DNA of 64,000 bases from Eulemur rufifrons (taxonomy: Eukaryota; Chordata; Mammalia; Primates; Lemuridae), in NCBI RefSeq assembly GCF_041146395.1, contig NC_091012.1:16792193-16856192 (forward strand), written 5' to 3'. A program made the position numbers and the translations under genes. The notes below the pieces were generated by a model. The model saw only the letters and a list, made by a program, of their open reading frames with translations, had not been told where the DNA came from and searched no databases. Position 1 is the first letter of the stretch. The number at the start of each line of letters is the position of its first letter. Of the stretch, positions 13,363 through 24,965 are shown in pieces.

Positions 13363-16300
13363 TCAAGGAAACAAATTTTCTGGTAAGTACATGTGATGCT
13401 TGTTTTTCCATTCTTGGGATACTTCACTTAATATAATGGGTTCCAAATCTCTCCAGGAGAACGATAGAGATGTCGTATCTTCATCATTCCTTATAGCTGA
13501 GTAGTATTCCATGGTATACATATACCACAGTTTACTAATCCAATCATGTATTGATGGGCATTTGGGTTGTTTCCACATCTTTGCTATTGTGAATTGTGCT
13601 GCTATAAACATTTGGGTACACGTGCCTTTGTTACAGAATGACCTTTTTTCCTTTGGGTATATGCCCAGTAATGGGATTGCTGGGTCAAATGGCAGGTCTA
13701 CTTGAATCTGTTTAAGATACCTCCATAATGCTTTCCACAGGGGTTGCACTAGTTTGCAGTCCCACCAGCAGTGTATTAGTGTTCCTGTCTCTCCACACCC
13801 ACGCCAACATGTGTTGTTTTGGGTTTTTTTGATAAAGGCCATTCTCACTGGGGTTAAGTGATATCTCATTGTGGTTTTGATTTGCATTTCCCTGATGATT
13901 AGAGATGTTGAACACTTTTTCATATGTTTGTTAGCCATTTTTATATCTTCTTTTGAAAAATTTCTATTCATGTCCTTTGCCCACTTTTTGATAGGGTTGC
14001 TTGATTTTTTCTTGCTGATTTTCCTGAGTTCTAAGTAGATTCTTGTTATCAGTCCTTTATCTGATGTGTAGTATGCAAAAATTTTTTCCCATTCTGTAGG
14101 TGGTCTGTTTATTCTCTGGACTGTTTCTTTGGCTGTGCAGAAGCTTTTTAATTTAATTATGTCCCATTCATTTATTTTTGTTGCTGCTGTGATTGCCTTG
14201 GGGGTCTTCTTCATAAATTCTTTGCCTAGGCCAATGTCTGTAAGAGTCTTTCCTACATTTTCTTCTAGAATTCTGATTGTATCACGCCTAATGTTTAAGT
14301 CTGTTATCCACCGTGATTTGATTTTTGTGAGAGGTGAAAGCTGTGGGTCCTGTTTCAGTCTTCTACAAGTGGCTAACCAATTCTCCCAGCACCATTTGTT
14401 GAATAGGGATTCTTGTCCCCAGAGTATATTCTTTCCCGCTTTGTCGAAAATTAGGTGACTATATGAGGATGGTTCTATATTTGGATTTTCTGTTGTGTTC
14501 CACTGGTCTGTGTCCCTGCACTTGTGCCAATACCAGGCTGTTTTAAGAACCACGGCCTTGTAGTATTGTTTGAGGTCTGGCAAATTAATACCTCCCATTT
14601 TGTTTTTGTTGCTTAAAATTGCTTTTGCTATACGGGGTCTTCTTTGATTCCATACAAAGTGTATAATTATTTTCTCTATGTCTGTAAAAATGATGTTGGT
14701 AATTTAATAGGGATTGCATTGAATTTGTAGATCACTTTGGGTAGTATAGACATTTTAACAATGTTGATTCTTCCAATCCACGAGCATGGTATATTTTTCC
14801 ATCTATTTGCAAGTTCTGCTATTTCTTTTCTCAGTGTTTCATAGTTTTCCTTATAGAGGTCCTTTACCTCTTTAGTTAGATATATACCTAGATATTTTAT
14901 TTTCTTTGTTGCTATTTTGAAGGGTATTGAGTCTTTAATTTGGTTTTCCGATTGACTGTTATTGGCATATATAAATGCCTCTGATTTGTGTATATTAATT
15001 TTATAGCCTGAGACTTTGCTGTATTCGTTAATCAATTCCAGGAGTCTCTTGGTTGAATCCTGGGGGTTTTCCAGATATAACATCATATCATCAGCAAAAA
15101 GTGAGAGTTTGATCTCTTCCTTCCCTATTTGGACTCCCTTGATTCTGCTCTCTTGCCTGATAGCTCTCGCAAGGACTTCCAATACTATGTTGAAAAGTAA
15201 TGGAGACAATGGGCAGCCCTGTCTGGTTCCAGTTCTAAGTGGGAGTGCTTTCAGTTTTTCCCCATTCAGTATGATGTTGGCTGTGGGTTTGTCATATATG
15301 GCTTGTATCATTTTTAGGTAGGTTCCATCAATGCCTATTTTGTTAAGCGTTTTTATCATAAAAGGGTGTTGAATTTTGTCAAATGCTTTTTCTGCATCTA
15401 ATGAGAGTATCATATGATTTTTGTTTTTGCTTCTATTTATGTGGTGAATTACATTTATAGATTTACGTATGTTGAACCACCCCTGCATCTCGGGGATGAA
15501 GCCCACTTGGTCGTGGTGGATTACTTTTTTGATAAGTACTTGGATTCGATTTGCTAGTATTTTATTGAAAATTTTTGCATCTATATTCATGAGGGAAATT
15601 GGTCTGTAGTTCTCTATTTTTGTTGTGTCCTTTCCAGGTTTTGGTATTAATGTTATATTGGCTTGGTAGAACGTGTTGGGGAGAACTCCATCCTTCTCAA
15701 TATTGGAGAATAGTTTATGTAGGATGGGCACCAGTTCTTCTTTGTATCTATGGTAAAATTCAGGTGTAAACCCATCTGGACCAGGGCTTTTCTTTTTGGG
15801 AAGGTTTTTTATTGCTGTTTCGATTTCAGTTCTTGATATTGGTCTGTTCAGGTACTCTATTTCTTCCTGGTTGAGCCTGGGAAGACTATGTGTTTCTAAA
15901 AATTTGTCCATTTCCTCCACGTTCTCCAGTTTGTGTGCATAAAGATTTTTGTAGAATTCATAGATGATATCTTGTATCTCTGTAGCATCGGTTGTGATTT
16001 CTCCTTTCATGTTCCTAATGGAGGTTATTAGAGATTTTACTTTTGTGCTCTTGGTTAGTCTAGCCAGAGGTGTGTCTATTTTGTTTATCTTTTCAAAGAA
16101 CCAACTTTTTGTTTTATTAATTTCCCTTATAGTTTCTTTGTTGTCCTTTTCATTTAGTTCTGATTTGATCTTAGTAATTTCTCGCCTTCTGCTGGGTTTG
16201 GGATCGTTCTGTTCTTCTTTCTCCAGCTCTTTGAGTCTAATCGTTAGGTTGTCTATTTGCATATTTTCTGTCCTTTTGATATAGGCATTTATGGATATGA

Positions 16301-17238
16301 ATTTTCCTCTTAGGACTGCTTTAGCTGCATCCCATAGATTTTGATAAGTTGTATCTCCATTGTCATTTAATTCAAAGAAATTTTGATTTCCATCTTGATT
16401 TCTTCTTTTATAGAATGATTATTCAGGATAAGGTTATTTAGCTTCCATGACTTTGAGTAAGAGTGAGGGTTTCTGTTTGTGATCATTGTTACTTTTATTC
16501 ACTGTGATCTGAGAAGATGCATGGTATAATTTCTATTTTTTTGAATTTTTGAAGACATGATTTATGTCCTAGGACATGGTCAATCTTAGAGAATGTCCCG
16601 TGAGCTGATGAGAAGAATATATATTCTGTGGACTTTGGGTAGAATGTCCTATAGATGTCAGCCATGCCCATTTGTTCTAGCATTCTATTGAGGTCCAGTA
16701 TGTCTTTGTTTATTTTCTGTTTAGAGGATCTGTCCTGTACTGTCAGTGGGGTGTTAAAGTCTCCAGCTATTACAGTATTGTTATCTATCATTTGGTTCAG
16801 ATCTAGTAGGGTTTGCTTTATGAATCTAGGTGCACCTAGGTTGGGTGCATATATATTGAGTATAGTCATGGCTTCTTGATGAATTGTGCCTTTAATCAGT
16901 ATGTAGTAGCCATCTTTGTATTTTATTATTTTTGTTGGTTTGAAAGCTAAGTTATTGGAAATTAAGATTGCCACACCAGCTTTCTTTTGGTTACCATTTG
17001 CTTGAAATATCGATTTTCATCCTTTTATTTTCAGTCTAAATGCATCTTTGCAGGTTAGGTGAGTTTCTTGAAGACAGCAGATACTTGGATTGTATTTTTT
17101 TATCCATTGGGCCAGTCTATGTCTCTTGAGCGGGGAGTTCAAGCCATTCACATTTATTGAGAAAACTGATAGGTGAGACAGTTTTTTGTTCAGCTTGTTG
17201 GGTAGAACTTCATTGTGATGTTTTCTCTCCTGGGCCAT
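13363..17238 (-). pseudogene. L1 copy A ORF2 (endonuclease-reverse transcriptase), broken
   Basis: ORF2p normally nicks target DNA and reverse-transcribes L1 RNA. The start is MAQERKHHNEV at 17238. The endonuclease begins with [13 protein letters not shown] and carries [16 protein letters not shown] and SDHS, all active-site regions. The RT part has [11 protein letters not shown], the catalytic Asp pair. A terminal Cys/His motif ([14 protein letters not shown]) is present. Lesions relative to copy B: a Trp-to-stop codon after KIKG at 17017, the shared one-base loss after SDHSE at 16495, a T-run deletion near 16385, and a one-base loss near 14690 (frame ends PTSFLQT). The last 411 codons (13363-14598) read openly. 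It ends PENLFP. Non-functional. Confidence 0.93.
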
Positions 17239-17277
17239 TGTGGTATCTGGAATTTGATCTTTAGCTCTTGAGTAGTT

Positions 17278-18237
17278 TTACATTCGTGGATCTTTCTTGT
17301 GCTGGTCCGTGTGTAATTCTCTTTGGAGTACTTCTTGGAGGGCTGGTCTTGTCTTGGTGAATTCCCTCAACCTTTGTTTATCTGAGAATGTCTTGATTTC
17401 TCCTTCGTATAGAAAACTTAGCTTAGCTGGGTACAAGATTCTAGGCTGGGCATTATTCTGTTTCAGAAGCGTGAAAATGGGGCCCCAACCTCTTCTTGCT
17501 TGTAAGGTTTCAGCTGAGAAATCTGGCGTAATTCTGATGGGTTTTCCTTTGTAAGTTACTTGTTTCTTTCTCCGTAGAGCTCGGAGAAGTGACTCTTTAG
17601 TGGATATTTTGGTCAGCCTGATGACTACGTGGCGTGGTGTTTTCCTATTTGCTATGAATCTCCCAGGGGTCCTTTGAGCTTCTTGAATCTGTATGTCTAG
17701 AGTATTGGCAAGGCCTGGAAAATTTTCCTCGATTATGTCTTCAAATAGCTTGTCCAACCCTTGCTTATTATCTTCTTCACCCTCAGGAATGCCAATAACT
17801 CTCAAGTTAGGTGTCTTCACATAATCCCACATTTCTTGAAGACTCAGATCATTTCTCTTACTTTTTCGATCTATCTCTGTGACTGACTTATTTAGTTGGA
17901 AGGAGTTATCTTCAATTTCTGAGATTCTTTCCTCTGTTTGATCTACCCTGCTCTTGAGACTTTCCACAGTGTTTTGTAGCTCTCTGAGTGAATTCTTCAC
18001 TTCTAGGAGTTCAGTTTGGTTTTTCTTCAATATTTCAATTTCTTTAGTGAATTTTTCCTCCAAATCCTGTATTTTTTTTGTGTTTTCCTTGTGTTGTTTA
18101 TCCATTGATTCTTGTATATTATTCAGCTTGTTTATGATCCATAATTGGAATTCTTCCTGTGACATGTTGGTGTTTTGAGTCTGGTTTGTGTCAGATGGTT
18201 GGGAGCTGGTATTTCTCTTTGGGGATGAGCTTTCCAT
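17278..18237 (-). CDS. L1 copy A ORF1 (RNA-binding chaperone), 319 codons
   Basis: ORF1p forms trimers that coat L1 RNA in cytoplasmic particles. The frame is open from MESSSPKRN to HKKDPRM. A long coiled coil lies at about residues 45-110 (heptads through ELLEVKNSLRELQNTVESLK). An RRM-like domain follows, starting near LRVIGIPEGEE (about 145), and a C-terminal domain includes TYKGKPIRITPDFS and TFSDKQRLREF. In copy B the ORF starts eight codons earlier with MESTKNQ. Here that ATG is ACG (near 18260), so the first usable Met is internal. Length is close to the ~340 residues of other primate ORF1p. About 40 bp separate it from ORF2. Whether it is expressed is unknown. Confidence 0.88.
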   Translation of the reverse strand: MESSSPKRNTSSQPSDTNQTQNTNMSQEEFQLWIINKLNNIQESMDKQHKENTKKIQDLEEKFTKEIEILKKNQTELLEVKNSLRELQNTVESLKSRVDQTEERISEIEDNSFQLNKSVTEIDRKSKRNDLSLQEMWDYVKTPNLRVIGIPEGEEDNKQGLDKLFEDIIEENFPGLANTLDIQIQEAQRTPGRFIANRKTPRHVVIRLTKISTKESLLRALRRKKQVTYKGKPIRITPDFSAETLQARRGWGPIFTLLKQNNAQPRILYPAKLSFLYEGEIKTFSDKQRLREFTKTRPALQEVLQRELHTDQHKKDPRM

Positions 18238-19004
18238 TTGATTCTTTGTGCTCTCCGTGTTTTTTCACTGGGCCCTTCCCATCTAGATTTATCGTTGGAT
18301 CTTTACTTATAGATTTAGTCTGGTTAACAGGACTCTTTGTGCTCTATTCTTAGGCTGTGAAACAGTCTAGGTATGTTGCTTCTTTTGGCAAGAGGGGGAG
18401 ACTGTTGTGTATTGTTTAGAGATTTTTCTGTTTCCGTTGGGGGACTGCTTCCGATGGGTCCAATCCTAGGGGATTGGAGTGATCCAAGACCGCTTTGGTG
18501 AGTTAGAACACTGTGTTGTGGTCTTTCAGAAGGCAGGCAGGGTCCACACTAATAGTAGACCGAAATTCTCTTTGTTTGTTTGTTTCCCTTTGGTTCTTCC
18601 TCTATAAGGGAGGTTTCTGACTCTATCTGCAGGCAAGATACTAGCTATGGGGAGAGGACGGTGACCTCGCTTGCTCAGCGCCCCAATTGCTGTAGCTCCC
18701 ACGGGCAAAAGTCTATCTTGGTCCAATGTCCCCAGGGATCAGGTTCCACACTCTCGCTTCTGGAGAAATATTCAGTGTTTACACTTCCGCGGGGATCCTA
18801 TATAAGGTCCGTGGACCAGGGGAGAGGACCGTCCAGGGAGCCTCTTGGTACTCTATTGCTCCACATTGACTTGTTTGTGGGCCCTAGAATGGCGATTGCA
18901 TGCTCGCAGATCTCCGGCCCTGGGGGTGACTGCTCAGGATCCGGTATGTACCAGAGCCAGGGACCTGGCCAGTTCCGAAGCTCACCCTGGGTCCCCAGTT
19001 AGAA

Positions 19005-19180
19005 GGCGAAAAGAGAGGAGAAAGAGAAGGGAAAAAAAAAAAAGAAAAGAAAAGAGAAAAGGAAAGAAAGAAAAGAAAGAGGAGAAAATGAAAGAGAAAA
19101 GAAAAAAAAAGAAGAAAAAGAAAGAAAAAGAGAAAAAAAAAAGAAAAAGAAAGAAAAACGCAAAAAGCCAAACCAAAAAA
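19005..19180. repeat. Homopurine tract in L1 A 5' UTR
   Basis: About 170 bases almost entirely A and G on the plus strand, so pyrimidine-only in L1 sense. Copy B has an equivalent tract at 27480-27760. The Lys/Arg/Glu-rich frames here are low-complexity artefacts. Confidence 0.9.
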
Positions 19181-19849
19181 CACCAAAAACGCCAACAAAA
19201 ATGAACAAAAACAAACTACATAGCACCTCACCACACCGCAAGGCAGAAAGATACACAAATCTGAAGTATATAATTCAGCGACTCAATGTTTTTTTGTTTG
19301 TTTGTTTGTTTTACGCCTTAGCACAGCTCTGCCCCTTCACTTCCGCTTGGCTGGGTCCGGAGCGGCCATTAGATGTTTTTGTTTTTACACCTTAGCGCAG
19401 CTCCGCCCCTTCACGCCCGTCCTGCTGGGTCCCGGGCGGTTTCGCAGTGGATTTCAAGATGGCGTCTGTGCGCCCGCACAGCTCCGAGGGTGGTCGGGGT
19501 CCAACCTCCGCGCTCAAAAAGGCGCGGCAGCCTGAGGCCCAGAGGGCAAAGGTGCCCGCTAGGGCTGTCCGGCTCGTGAGCCACCGGAAAAAAAAAGAAA
19601 AGGAAAAAAAAAAAAACCCCAAAACCAAAAAAAACAAAAACAAACACAAACACAAACAAACAAAACCCAGAAGAAATTTACCAAGAATAAAATATACAGT
19701 TCGGCGAGCCTATTCTTCTTGTTCGTGGGCTTGTTTTTTTTTTTTCCCTTAGCGCAGCTCTGCCCCTTCACCCTGAGCACGGCCCCGGCATATCCCGCAC
19801 TCCTGGCGTTGGTTCAGAGACCAGCGGAGGGCGCCGGGCAGAGAGAGCC

Positions 19850-20235
19850 GCTCTGCACTTTTTGGCTCCCGAGCGGTTTCGCCCTCGCTTTCAAGATGGC
19901 GCCTGCCGAGCTCCGGGGCTGGAGGGGACCGGCTCCCTGGCAGGCAGAGACCGCCACTGCCCGGGGTCTGGCGAGCAAGGACACACACCAGGGGTGACCG
20001 GCTGGAGAACCGCCAAAAAAGGAAGCACGGGTAGAAAGAGCCGCTGGGCACTTTTTGGCTCCCGAGCCGTTTCGCCCTCGCTTTCAAGATGGCGCCTGCC
20101 GAGCTCCGGGGCCAGAGGGGACCGGCTCCCTGGCAGGCAGAGACCGCCACTGCCCAGGGGCTGGCCAGCAAGGACATGCACCGGGGGCGACCGGCTGGAG
20201 AACTGCCGAAAAAGGCAGCACGGGGTACGACGGTA
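19850..20235 (-). repeat. 193-bp tandem duplication in L1 A 5' UTR
   Basis: Two adjacent units share 'tttggctcccgagc', then 'ctttcaagatggcgcctgcc', then 'ggcaggcagagaccgccact'. Equivalent positions are 19861 and 20054. A more diverged related unit is near 19450-19500 and a single unit occurs in copy B near 28500-28660. Confidence 0.85.
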
Positions 20236-20719
20236 TTTCCCTCCGGGAGTCTTTTGTGTTTTTCCGCCCTGGGGCAGATCCGTCCCTCCTCGCCAAGCGC
20301 TGTCTCAGCTGAGATCCCCCAGGTTCTAAGGTAATTTCGCAAAAAAGCCTCCTGTCTGCAATGCACCACGTATCCCTCAGTGATTCTGCGCTGGCCTGGG
20401 TCAGGGCTCTATTCAATTGGGAGCGGAGGGCTAGCCGCTTTCCCGAGAGGCTGCACCCACCCCGGCTGGGGGCGGGTGTATCCGACCCGCGCTCTGCTGG
20501 CTAGTGTCTGTCCCGCGTTCCCAATTTTCGTTCACCTCAGACCTCACTCGCTCTGTTTGTCCCACGCTGATTCTCTGTGGATTCACACCACTGTTCCTGT
20601 GTGGGAGCGGTCTTCTAGCGTTGTAGCAGGTCCGGATCGATGCCTTCCTTCCCGGGAGCGCAGATTCAGGCCGTCACCACCACTCTGCCATCTTTGATCT
20701 CCCCCTATTTAACTTTTTT

Positions 20720-21012
20720 AAAGAGAGGAAAAAAATACCTATATCTTCCTGGTGGAATGAAATGGCTCACAATGGTAAATTTAGGCAATTTTAGAAATGT
20801 GTATTATTAACTTAAAGACAAAATGTGATTTAAAAAATCTAGGTTGATTAGACACCAACTTAGCATTGGTAGCATGCAAAAGCTCTGCTTCTTACAGATC
20901 CACCTTAGGTTATTGTTGCACAAGTGACATTGTCATTCACGGTGTGCCTACTAACATGAATTTATAAATATTCATGTTTGTCTTTTAAATAATATAGGAA
21001 ATGAAAAAAAAA
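20720..21012 (+). pseudogene. FOXK2P: Probable distal 3' UTR of the FOXK2 pseudogene
   Basis: Single-copy-looking sequence directly beyond the L1 duplication that should rejoin 11295. It ends in a nine-A run at 21004-21012, after which old antisense L1 sequence returns. Assignment to FOXK2 is inferred from colinearity. I could not match it to a known 3' UTR. Confidence 0.45.
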
Positions 21013-21039
21013 GACTAGTTATAAGCCAAAATTCAATAG

Positions 21040-21366
21040 TATAGGCTATTATATTTACTTTTGTAGTTTATTTCTCTGTTCGTCATATTACTTTGAGTTT
21101 CTGTCTAGTGTCCTTTCATTTCTGGCCAGAGGACTCCCTTCAGCATTCCTTGTAGGGCAGGTCTACTAGCAAAGAACCACCTAAGTTTTATCCATCTTTG
21201 AATATCTCAATAACTTTTCTTCATTTATGAAAAAGGAAAGCTTTATTGGATATGAAATTCTATATTGATATATATTTTTTTCTTTCAGCACTTTACAAAT
21301 GATATTCACTCCCTTCAGACCTTGTTTCTGATGAAAAATATGCTGTCAATCTCATTGAGAATAATT
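21040..21366 (-). mobile_element. Ancient L1, ORF1-proximal fragment (piece 4)
   Basis: Complement of old L1 ORF1 sequence: 'cattccttgtagggcaggtct' near 21145 and 'tttctttcagcactttacaa' near 21280. It continues at 29205 after copy B. Confidence 0.75.
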
Positions 21367-21382
21367 TGTATAGGATGATTCT
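21367..21382. repeat. Left target-site duplication of L1 copy B
   Basis: Perfect 16-bp repeat tgtataggatgattct, found again at 29189-29204. It sets both ends of the insertion exactly. Confidence 0.97.
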
Positions 21383-22179
21383 TTTTTTTTTTTTTTTCTA
21401 GGACTCTGATATATTTTGATGAATACATGAGTAAATAAATTAAAATTTTCCATTTTCAACATTTTATTTTATTTTATTTTTATTTTTTTTATTTTTTCAA
21501 TTTAATTTTACAGAATCAAAGAGTCTAACAGTATATCTTGTTAGATACAGTATGTCCTCATAATGTATACATTATTTCTTGTACAATGATATGAAATAAT
21601 ATGGGAAATATTCATGATAAATTATTAAGTGAACAGTGCAAGTTAAAAACAATAGTTTCATATTTTTTTCCCCACCCCCCCTTTCCCGAGTCAGCACCTT
21701 CAATTGTAACCACTCCCCAAACGGTGCGCAATGCACTCATTGTGTAGGCATACCCCCATCCCCTCCCCCACCCCCCACCTCAGTCTGATGTCCAATTGGT
21801 GTCATTCCCAGATTTGTATTTAGGTGATGATCAGGGAAACCAATTTTCTGGTGAGTACATGTGATGCTTGTTTTTCCATTCTTGGGATACTTCACTTAAT
21901 ATAATGGGTTCCAACTCTCTCCAGGAGAACCATAGAGATGTCGTATCTTCATCATTCCTTATAGCTGAGTAATATTCCATGGTATACATATACCACAGTT
22001 TACTAATCCAATCATGTATTGATGGGCATTTGGGTTGTTTCCACATCTTTGCTATTGTGAATTGTGCTGCTATAAACATTTGGGTACATGTGCCTTTCTT
22101 ACAGAATGACCTTTTTTCCTTTGGGTATATGCCCAGTAATGGGATTGCTGGGTCAAATGGCAGGTCTACTTGAATCTGT

Positions 22180-24957
22180 TTAAGATACCTCCATAATGCT
22201 TTCCACAGGGGTTGCACTAGTTTGCAGTCCCACCAGCAGTGTATGAGTGTTCCTGTCTCTCCACACCCACGCCAACATGTGTTGTTTTGGGGTTTTTTTG
22301 ATAAAGGCCATTCTCACTGGGGTTAAGTGATATCTCATTGTGGTTTTGATTTGCATTTCCCTGATGATTAGAGATGTTGAACACTTTTTCATATGTTTGT
22401 TAGCCATTTTTATATCTTCTTTTGAAAAATTTCTATTCATGTCCTTTGCCCACTTTTTGATAGGGTTGCTTGATTTTTTCTTGCTGATTTTCCTGAGTTC
22501 TAAATAAATTCTTGTTATCAGTCCTTTATCTGACGTGTAGTATGCAAAAATTTTTTCCCATTCTGTAGGTGGTCTGTTTATTCTCTGGACTGTTTCTTTG
22601 GCTGTGCAGAAGCTTTTTAATTTAATCATGTCCCATTCATTTATTTTTGTTGCTGCTGTGATTGCCTTGGGGGTCTTCTTCATAAATTCTTTGCCTAGGC
22701 CAATGTCTATAAGAGTCTTTCCTACATTTTCTTCTAGAATTCTGATTGTATCACGCCTAAGGTTTAAGTCTGTTATCCACCGTGATTTGATTTTTGTGAG
22801 AGGTGAAAGCTGTGGGTCCTGTTTCAGTCTTCTACAAGTGGCTAACCAATTTTTCCAGCACCATTTGTTGAATAGGGATTCTTGTCCCCAGAGTATACTC
22901 TTTCCTGCTTTGTCAAAAATTAGGTGACTATATGAGGATGGTTCTATATTTGGATTTTCTGTTGTGTTCCACTGGTCTGTGTCCCTGCACTTGTGCCAAT
23001 ACCAGGCTGTTTTAAGAACCACGGCCTTGTAGTATAGTTTGAGGTCTGGCAAATTAATACCTCCCATTTTGTTTTTATTGCTTAAAATTGCTTTTGCTAT
23101 ACGGGGTCTTCTTTGATTCCATACAAAGTGTATAATTATTTTCTCTATGTCTGTAAAGAATGATGTTGGTAATTTAATAGGGATTGCATTGAATTTGTAG
23201 ATCACTTTGGGTAGTATAGACATTTTAACAATGTTGATTCTTCCAATCCACGAGCATGGTATATTTTTCCATCTATTTGCAAGTTCTGCTATTTCTTTTC
23301 TCAGTGTTTCATAGTTTTCCTTATAGAGGTCCTTTACCTCTTTAGTTAGATATATACCTAGATATTTTATTTTCTTTGTTGCTATTTTGAAGGGTATTGA
23401 GTCTTTAATTTGGTTTTCCGATTGACTGTTATTGGCATATATAAATGCCTCTGATTTGTGTATATTAATTTTATAGCCTGAGACTTTGCTGTATTCGTTA
23501 ATTAATTCCAGGAGTCTCTTGGTTGAATCCTGGGGGTTTTCCAGATATAACATCATATCATCAGCAAAAAGTGAGAGTTTGATCTCTTCCTTCCCTATTT
23601 GGACTCCCTTGATTCTGCTCTCTTGCCTGATAGCTCTCGCAAGGACTTCCAATACTATGTTGAAAAGTAATGGAGACAATGGGCAGCCCTGTCTGGTTCC
23701 AGTTCTAAGTGGGAGTGCTTTCAGTTTTTCCCCATTCAGTATGATGTTGGCTGTGGGTTTGTCATATATGGCTTGTATCATTTTTAGGTAGGTTCCATCA
23801 ATGCCTATTTTGTTAAGCGTTTTTATCATAAAAGGGTGTTGAATTTTGTCAAATGCTTTTTCTGCATCTAATGAGAGTATCATATGATTTTTGTTTTTGC
23901 TTCTATTTATGTGGTGAATTACATTTATAGATTTACGTATGTTGAACCACCCCTGCATCTCGGGGATGAAGCCCACTTGGTCGTGGTGGATTACTTTTTT
24001 GATAAGTACTTGGATTCGATTTGCTAGTATTTTATTGAAAATTTTTGCATCTATATTCATGAGGGAAATTGGTCTGTAGTTCTCTATTTTTGTTGTGTCC
24101 TTTCCAGGTTTTGGTATTAATGTTATATTGGCTTGGTAGAACGTGTTGGGGAGAACTCCATCCTTCTCAATATTGGAGAATAGTTTATGTAGGATGGGCA
24201 CCAGTTCTTCTTTGTATGTATGGTAAAATTCAGGTGTGAACCCATCTGGACCAGGGCTTTTGTTTTTGGAAAGATTTTTTATTGCTGTTTCGATTTCAGT
24301 TCTTGATATTGGTCTGTTCAGGTACTCTATTTCTTCCTGGTTGAGCCTGGGAAGACTATGTGTTTCTAAAAATTTGTCCATTTCCTCCACATTCTCCAGT
24401 TTGTGTGCATAAAGATTTTTGTAGAATTCATATTTGATATCTTGTATCTCTGTAGCATCGGTTGTGATTTCTCCTTTCATGTTCCTAATGGAGGTTATTA
24501 GAGATTTTACTTTTGTGCTCTTAGTTAGTCTAGCCAGAGGTGTGTCTATTTTGTTTATCTTTTCAAAGAACCAACTTTTTGTTTTATTAATTTCCCTTAT
24601 AGTTTCTTTGTTGTCCTTTTCATTTAGTTCTGATTTGATCTTAGTAATTTCTCGCCTTCTGCTAGGTTTGGGATCGTTCTGTTCTTCTTTCTCCAGCTCT
24701 TTGAGTCTATTCGTTAGGTTGTCTATTTGCATGTTTTCTGTCTTTTTGATATAGGCATTTATGGATATGAATTTTCCTCTCAGGACTGCTTTAGCTGCAT
24801 CCCATAGATTTTGATAAGTTGTATCTCCATTGTCATTTAATTCAAAGAAATTTTTGATTTCCATCTTGATTTCTTCTTTTATAGAATAATTATTCAGGAG
24901 AAGGTTATTTAGCTTCCATGACTTTGAGTAAGAGTGAGGGTTTCTGTTTGTGATCAT
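22180..24957 (-). CDS. L1 copy B reverse transcriptase frame, 925 codons
   Basis: Begins [12 protein letters not shown] right after the endonuclease stop and runs through the linker/Z region, the RT palm with [12 protein letters not shown] (about 245), [20 protein letters not shown] (about 310), [14 protein letters not shown] and [11 protein letters not shown] (about 464), then thumb and C-terminal sequence with [10 protein letters not shown]. It leaves frame at KKTPKQHML, so the Cys/His motif CWRGCG is lost from this polypeptide. Copy A has the same starting arrangement. The length covers nearly all of ORF2p beyond the endonuclease. Confidence 0.8.
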   Translation of the reverse strand: MITNRNPHSYSKSWKLNNLLLNNYSIKEEIKMEIKNFFELNDNGDTTYQNLWDAAKAVLRGKFISINAYIKKTENMQIDNLTNRLKELEKEEQNDPKPSRRREITKIKSELNEKDNKETIREINKTKSWFFEKINKIDTPLARLTKSTKVKSLITSIRNMKGEITTDATEIQDIKYEFYKNLYAHKLENVEEMDKFLETHSLPRLNQEEIEYLNRPISRTEIETAIKNLSKNKSPGPDGFTPEFYHTYKEELVPILHKLFSNIEKDGVLPNTFYQANITLIPKPGKDTTKIENYRPISLMNIDAKIFNKILANRIQVLIKKVIHHDQVGFIPEMQGWFNIRKSINVIHHINRSKNKNHMILSLDAEKAFDKIQHPFMIKTLNKIGIDGTYLKMIQAIYDKPTANIILNGEKLKALPLRTGTRQGCPLSPLLFNIVLEVLARAIRQESRIKGVQIGKEEIKLSLFADDMMLYLENPQDSTKRLLELINEYSKVSGYKINIHKSEAFIYANNSQSENQIKDSIPFKIATKKIKYLGIYLTKEVKDLYKENYETLRKEIAELANRWKNIPCSWIGRINIVKMSILPKVIYKFNAIPIKLPTSFFTDIEKIIIHFVWNQRRPRIAKAILSNKNKMGGINLPDLKLYYKAVVLKTAWYWHKCRDTDQWNTTENPNIEPSSYSHLIFDKAGKSILWGQESLFNKWCWKNWLATCRRLKQDPQLSPLTKIKSRWITDLNLRRDTIRILEENVGKTLIDIGLGKEFMKKTPKAITAATKINEWDMIKLKSFCTAKETVQRINRPPTEWEKIFAYYTSDKGLITRIYLELRKISKKKSSNPIKKWAKDMNRNFSKEDIKMANKHMKKCSTSLIIREMQIKTTMRYHLTPVRMAFIKKTPKQHMLAWVWRDRNTHTLLVGLQTSATPVESIMEVS

Positions 24958-24965
24958 TGTTACTT

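Larger units (their letters stand above)
13021..20705 (-). mobile_element. Full-length L1 (copy A)
   Basis: A 7.7-kb L1 in antisense. The sense 5' end reads GGGGGAGATCAAAGATGGC at 20705, like the start of other primate L1s. It is followed by a long GC-rich 5' UTR, ORF1, ORF2, and a 3' UTR extended by about 120 bp relative to the 11302-12318 copy. It is nearly identical to copy B at 21383-29188. ORF2 is broken by several lesions, so it is not autonomous. Confidence 0.93.
18262..20705 (-). promoter_or_regulatory. L1 copy A 5' UTR / internal promoter
   Basis: About 2.4 kb upstream of ORF1. From the 5' end in L1 sense, it has a GATGGC-containing start that resembles the YY1 site of human L1, then GC-rich sequence with a 193-bp tandem duplication (19861 and 20054 are equivalent points). 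Degenerate units around 'agcgcagctccgcccc', which contain a GC-box core, follow near 19310-19420. Next comes a pure purine/pyrimidine tract at 19005-19175 and then ORF1. Promoter function is inferred from position and from known L1 biology. Confidence 0.75.

Noticed and set aside
17278..18237. Copy A ORF1 as evidence of an active L1
   Set aside because: ORF2 of the same element has a nonsense codon and several frameshifts, so it cannot retrotranspose on its own.
18845..19260. Lys/Glu/Arg-rich plus-strand and Phe-rich minus-strand frames
   Set aside because: Low-complexity translation of the homopurine tract in the L1 5' UTR.
22598..22927. Recurrent ~109-codon plus-strand frames in each L1 (for example [13 protein letters not shown])
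   Set aside because: Antisense to ORF2 and present at the same place in every copy, including 14129-14458, so explained by ORF2 codon structure.
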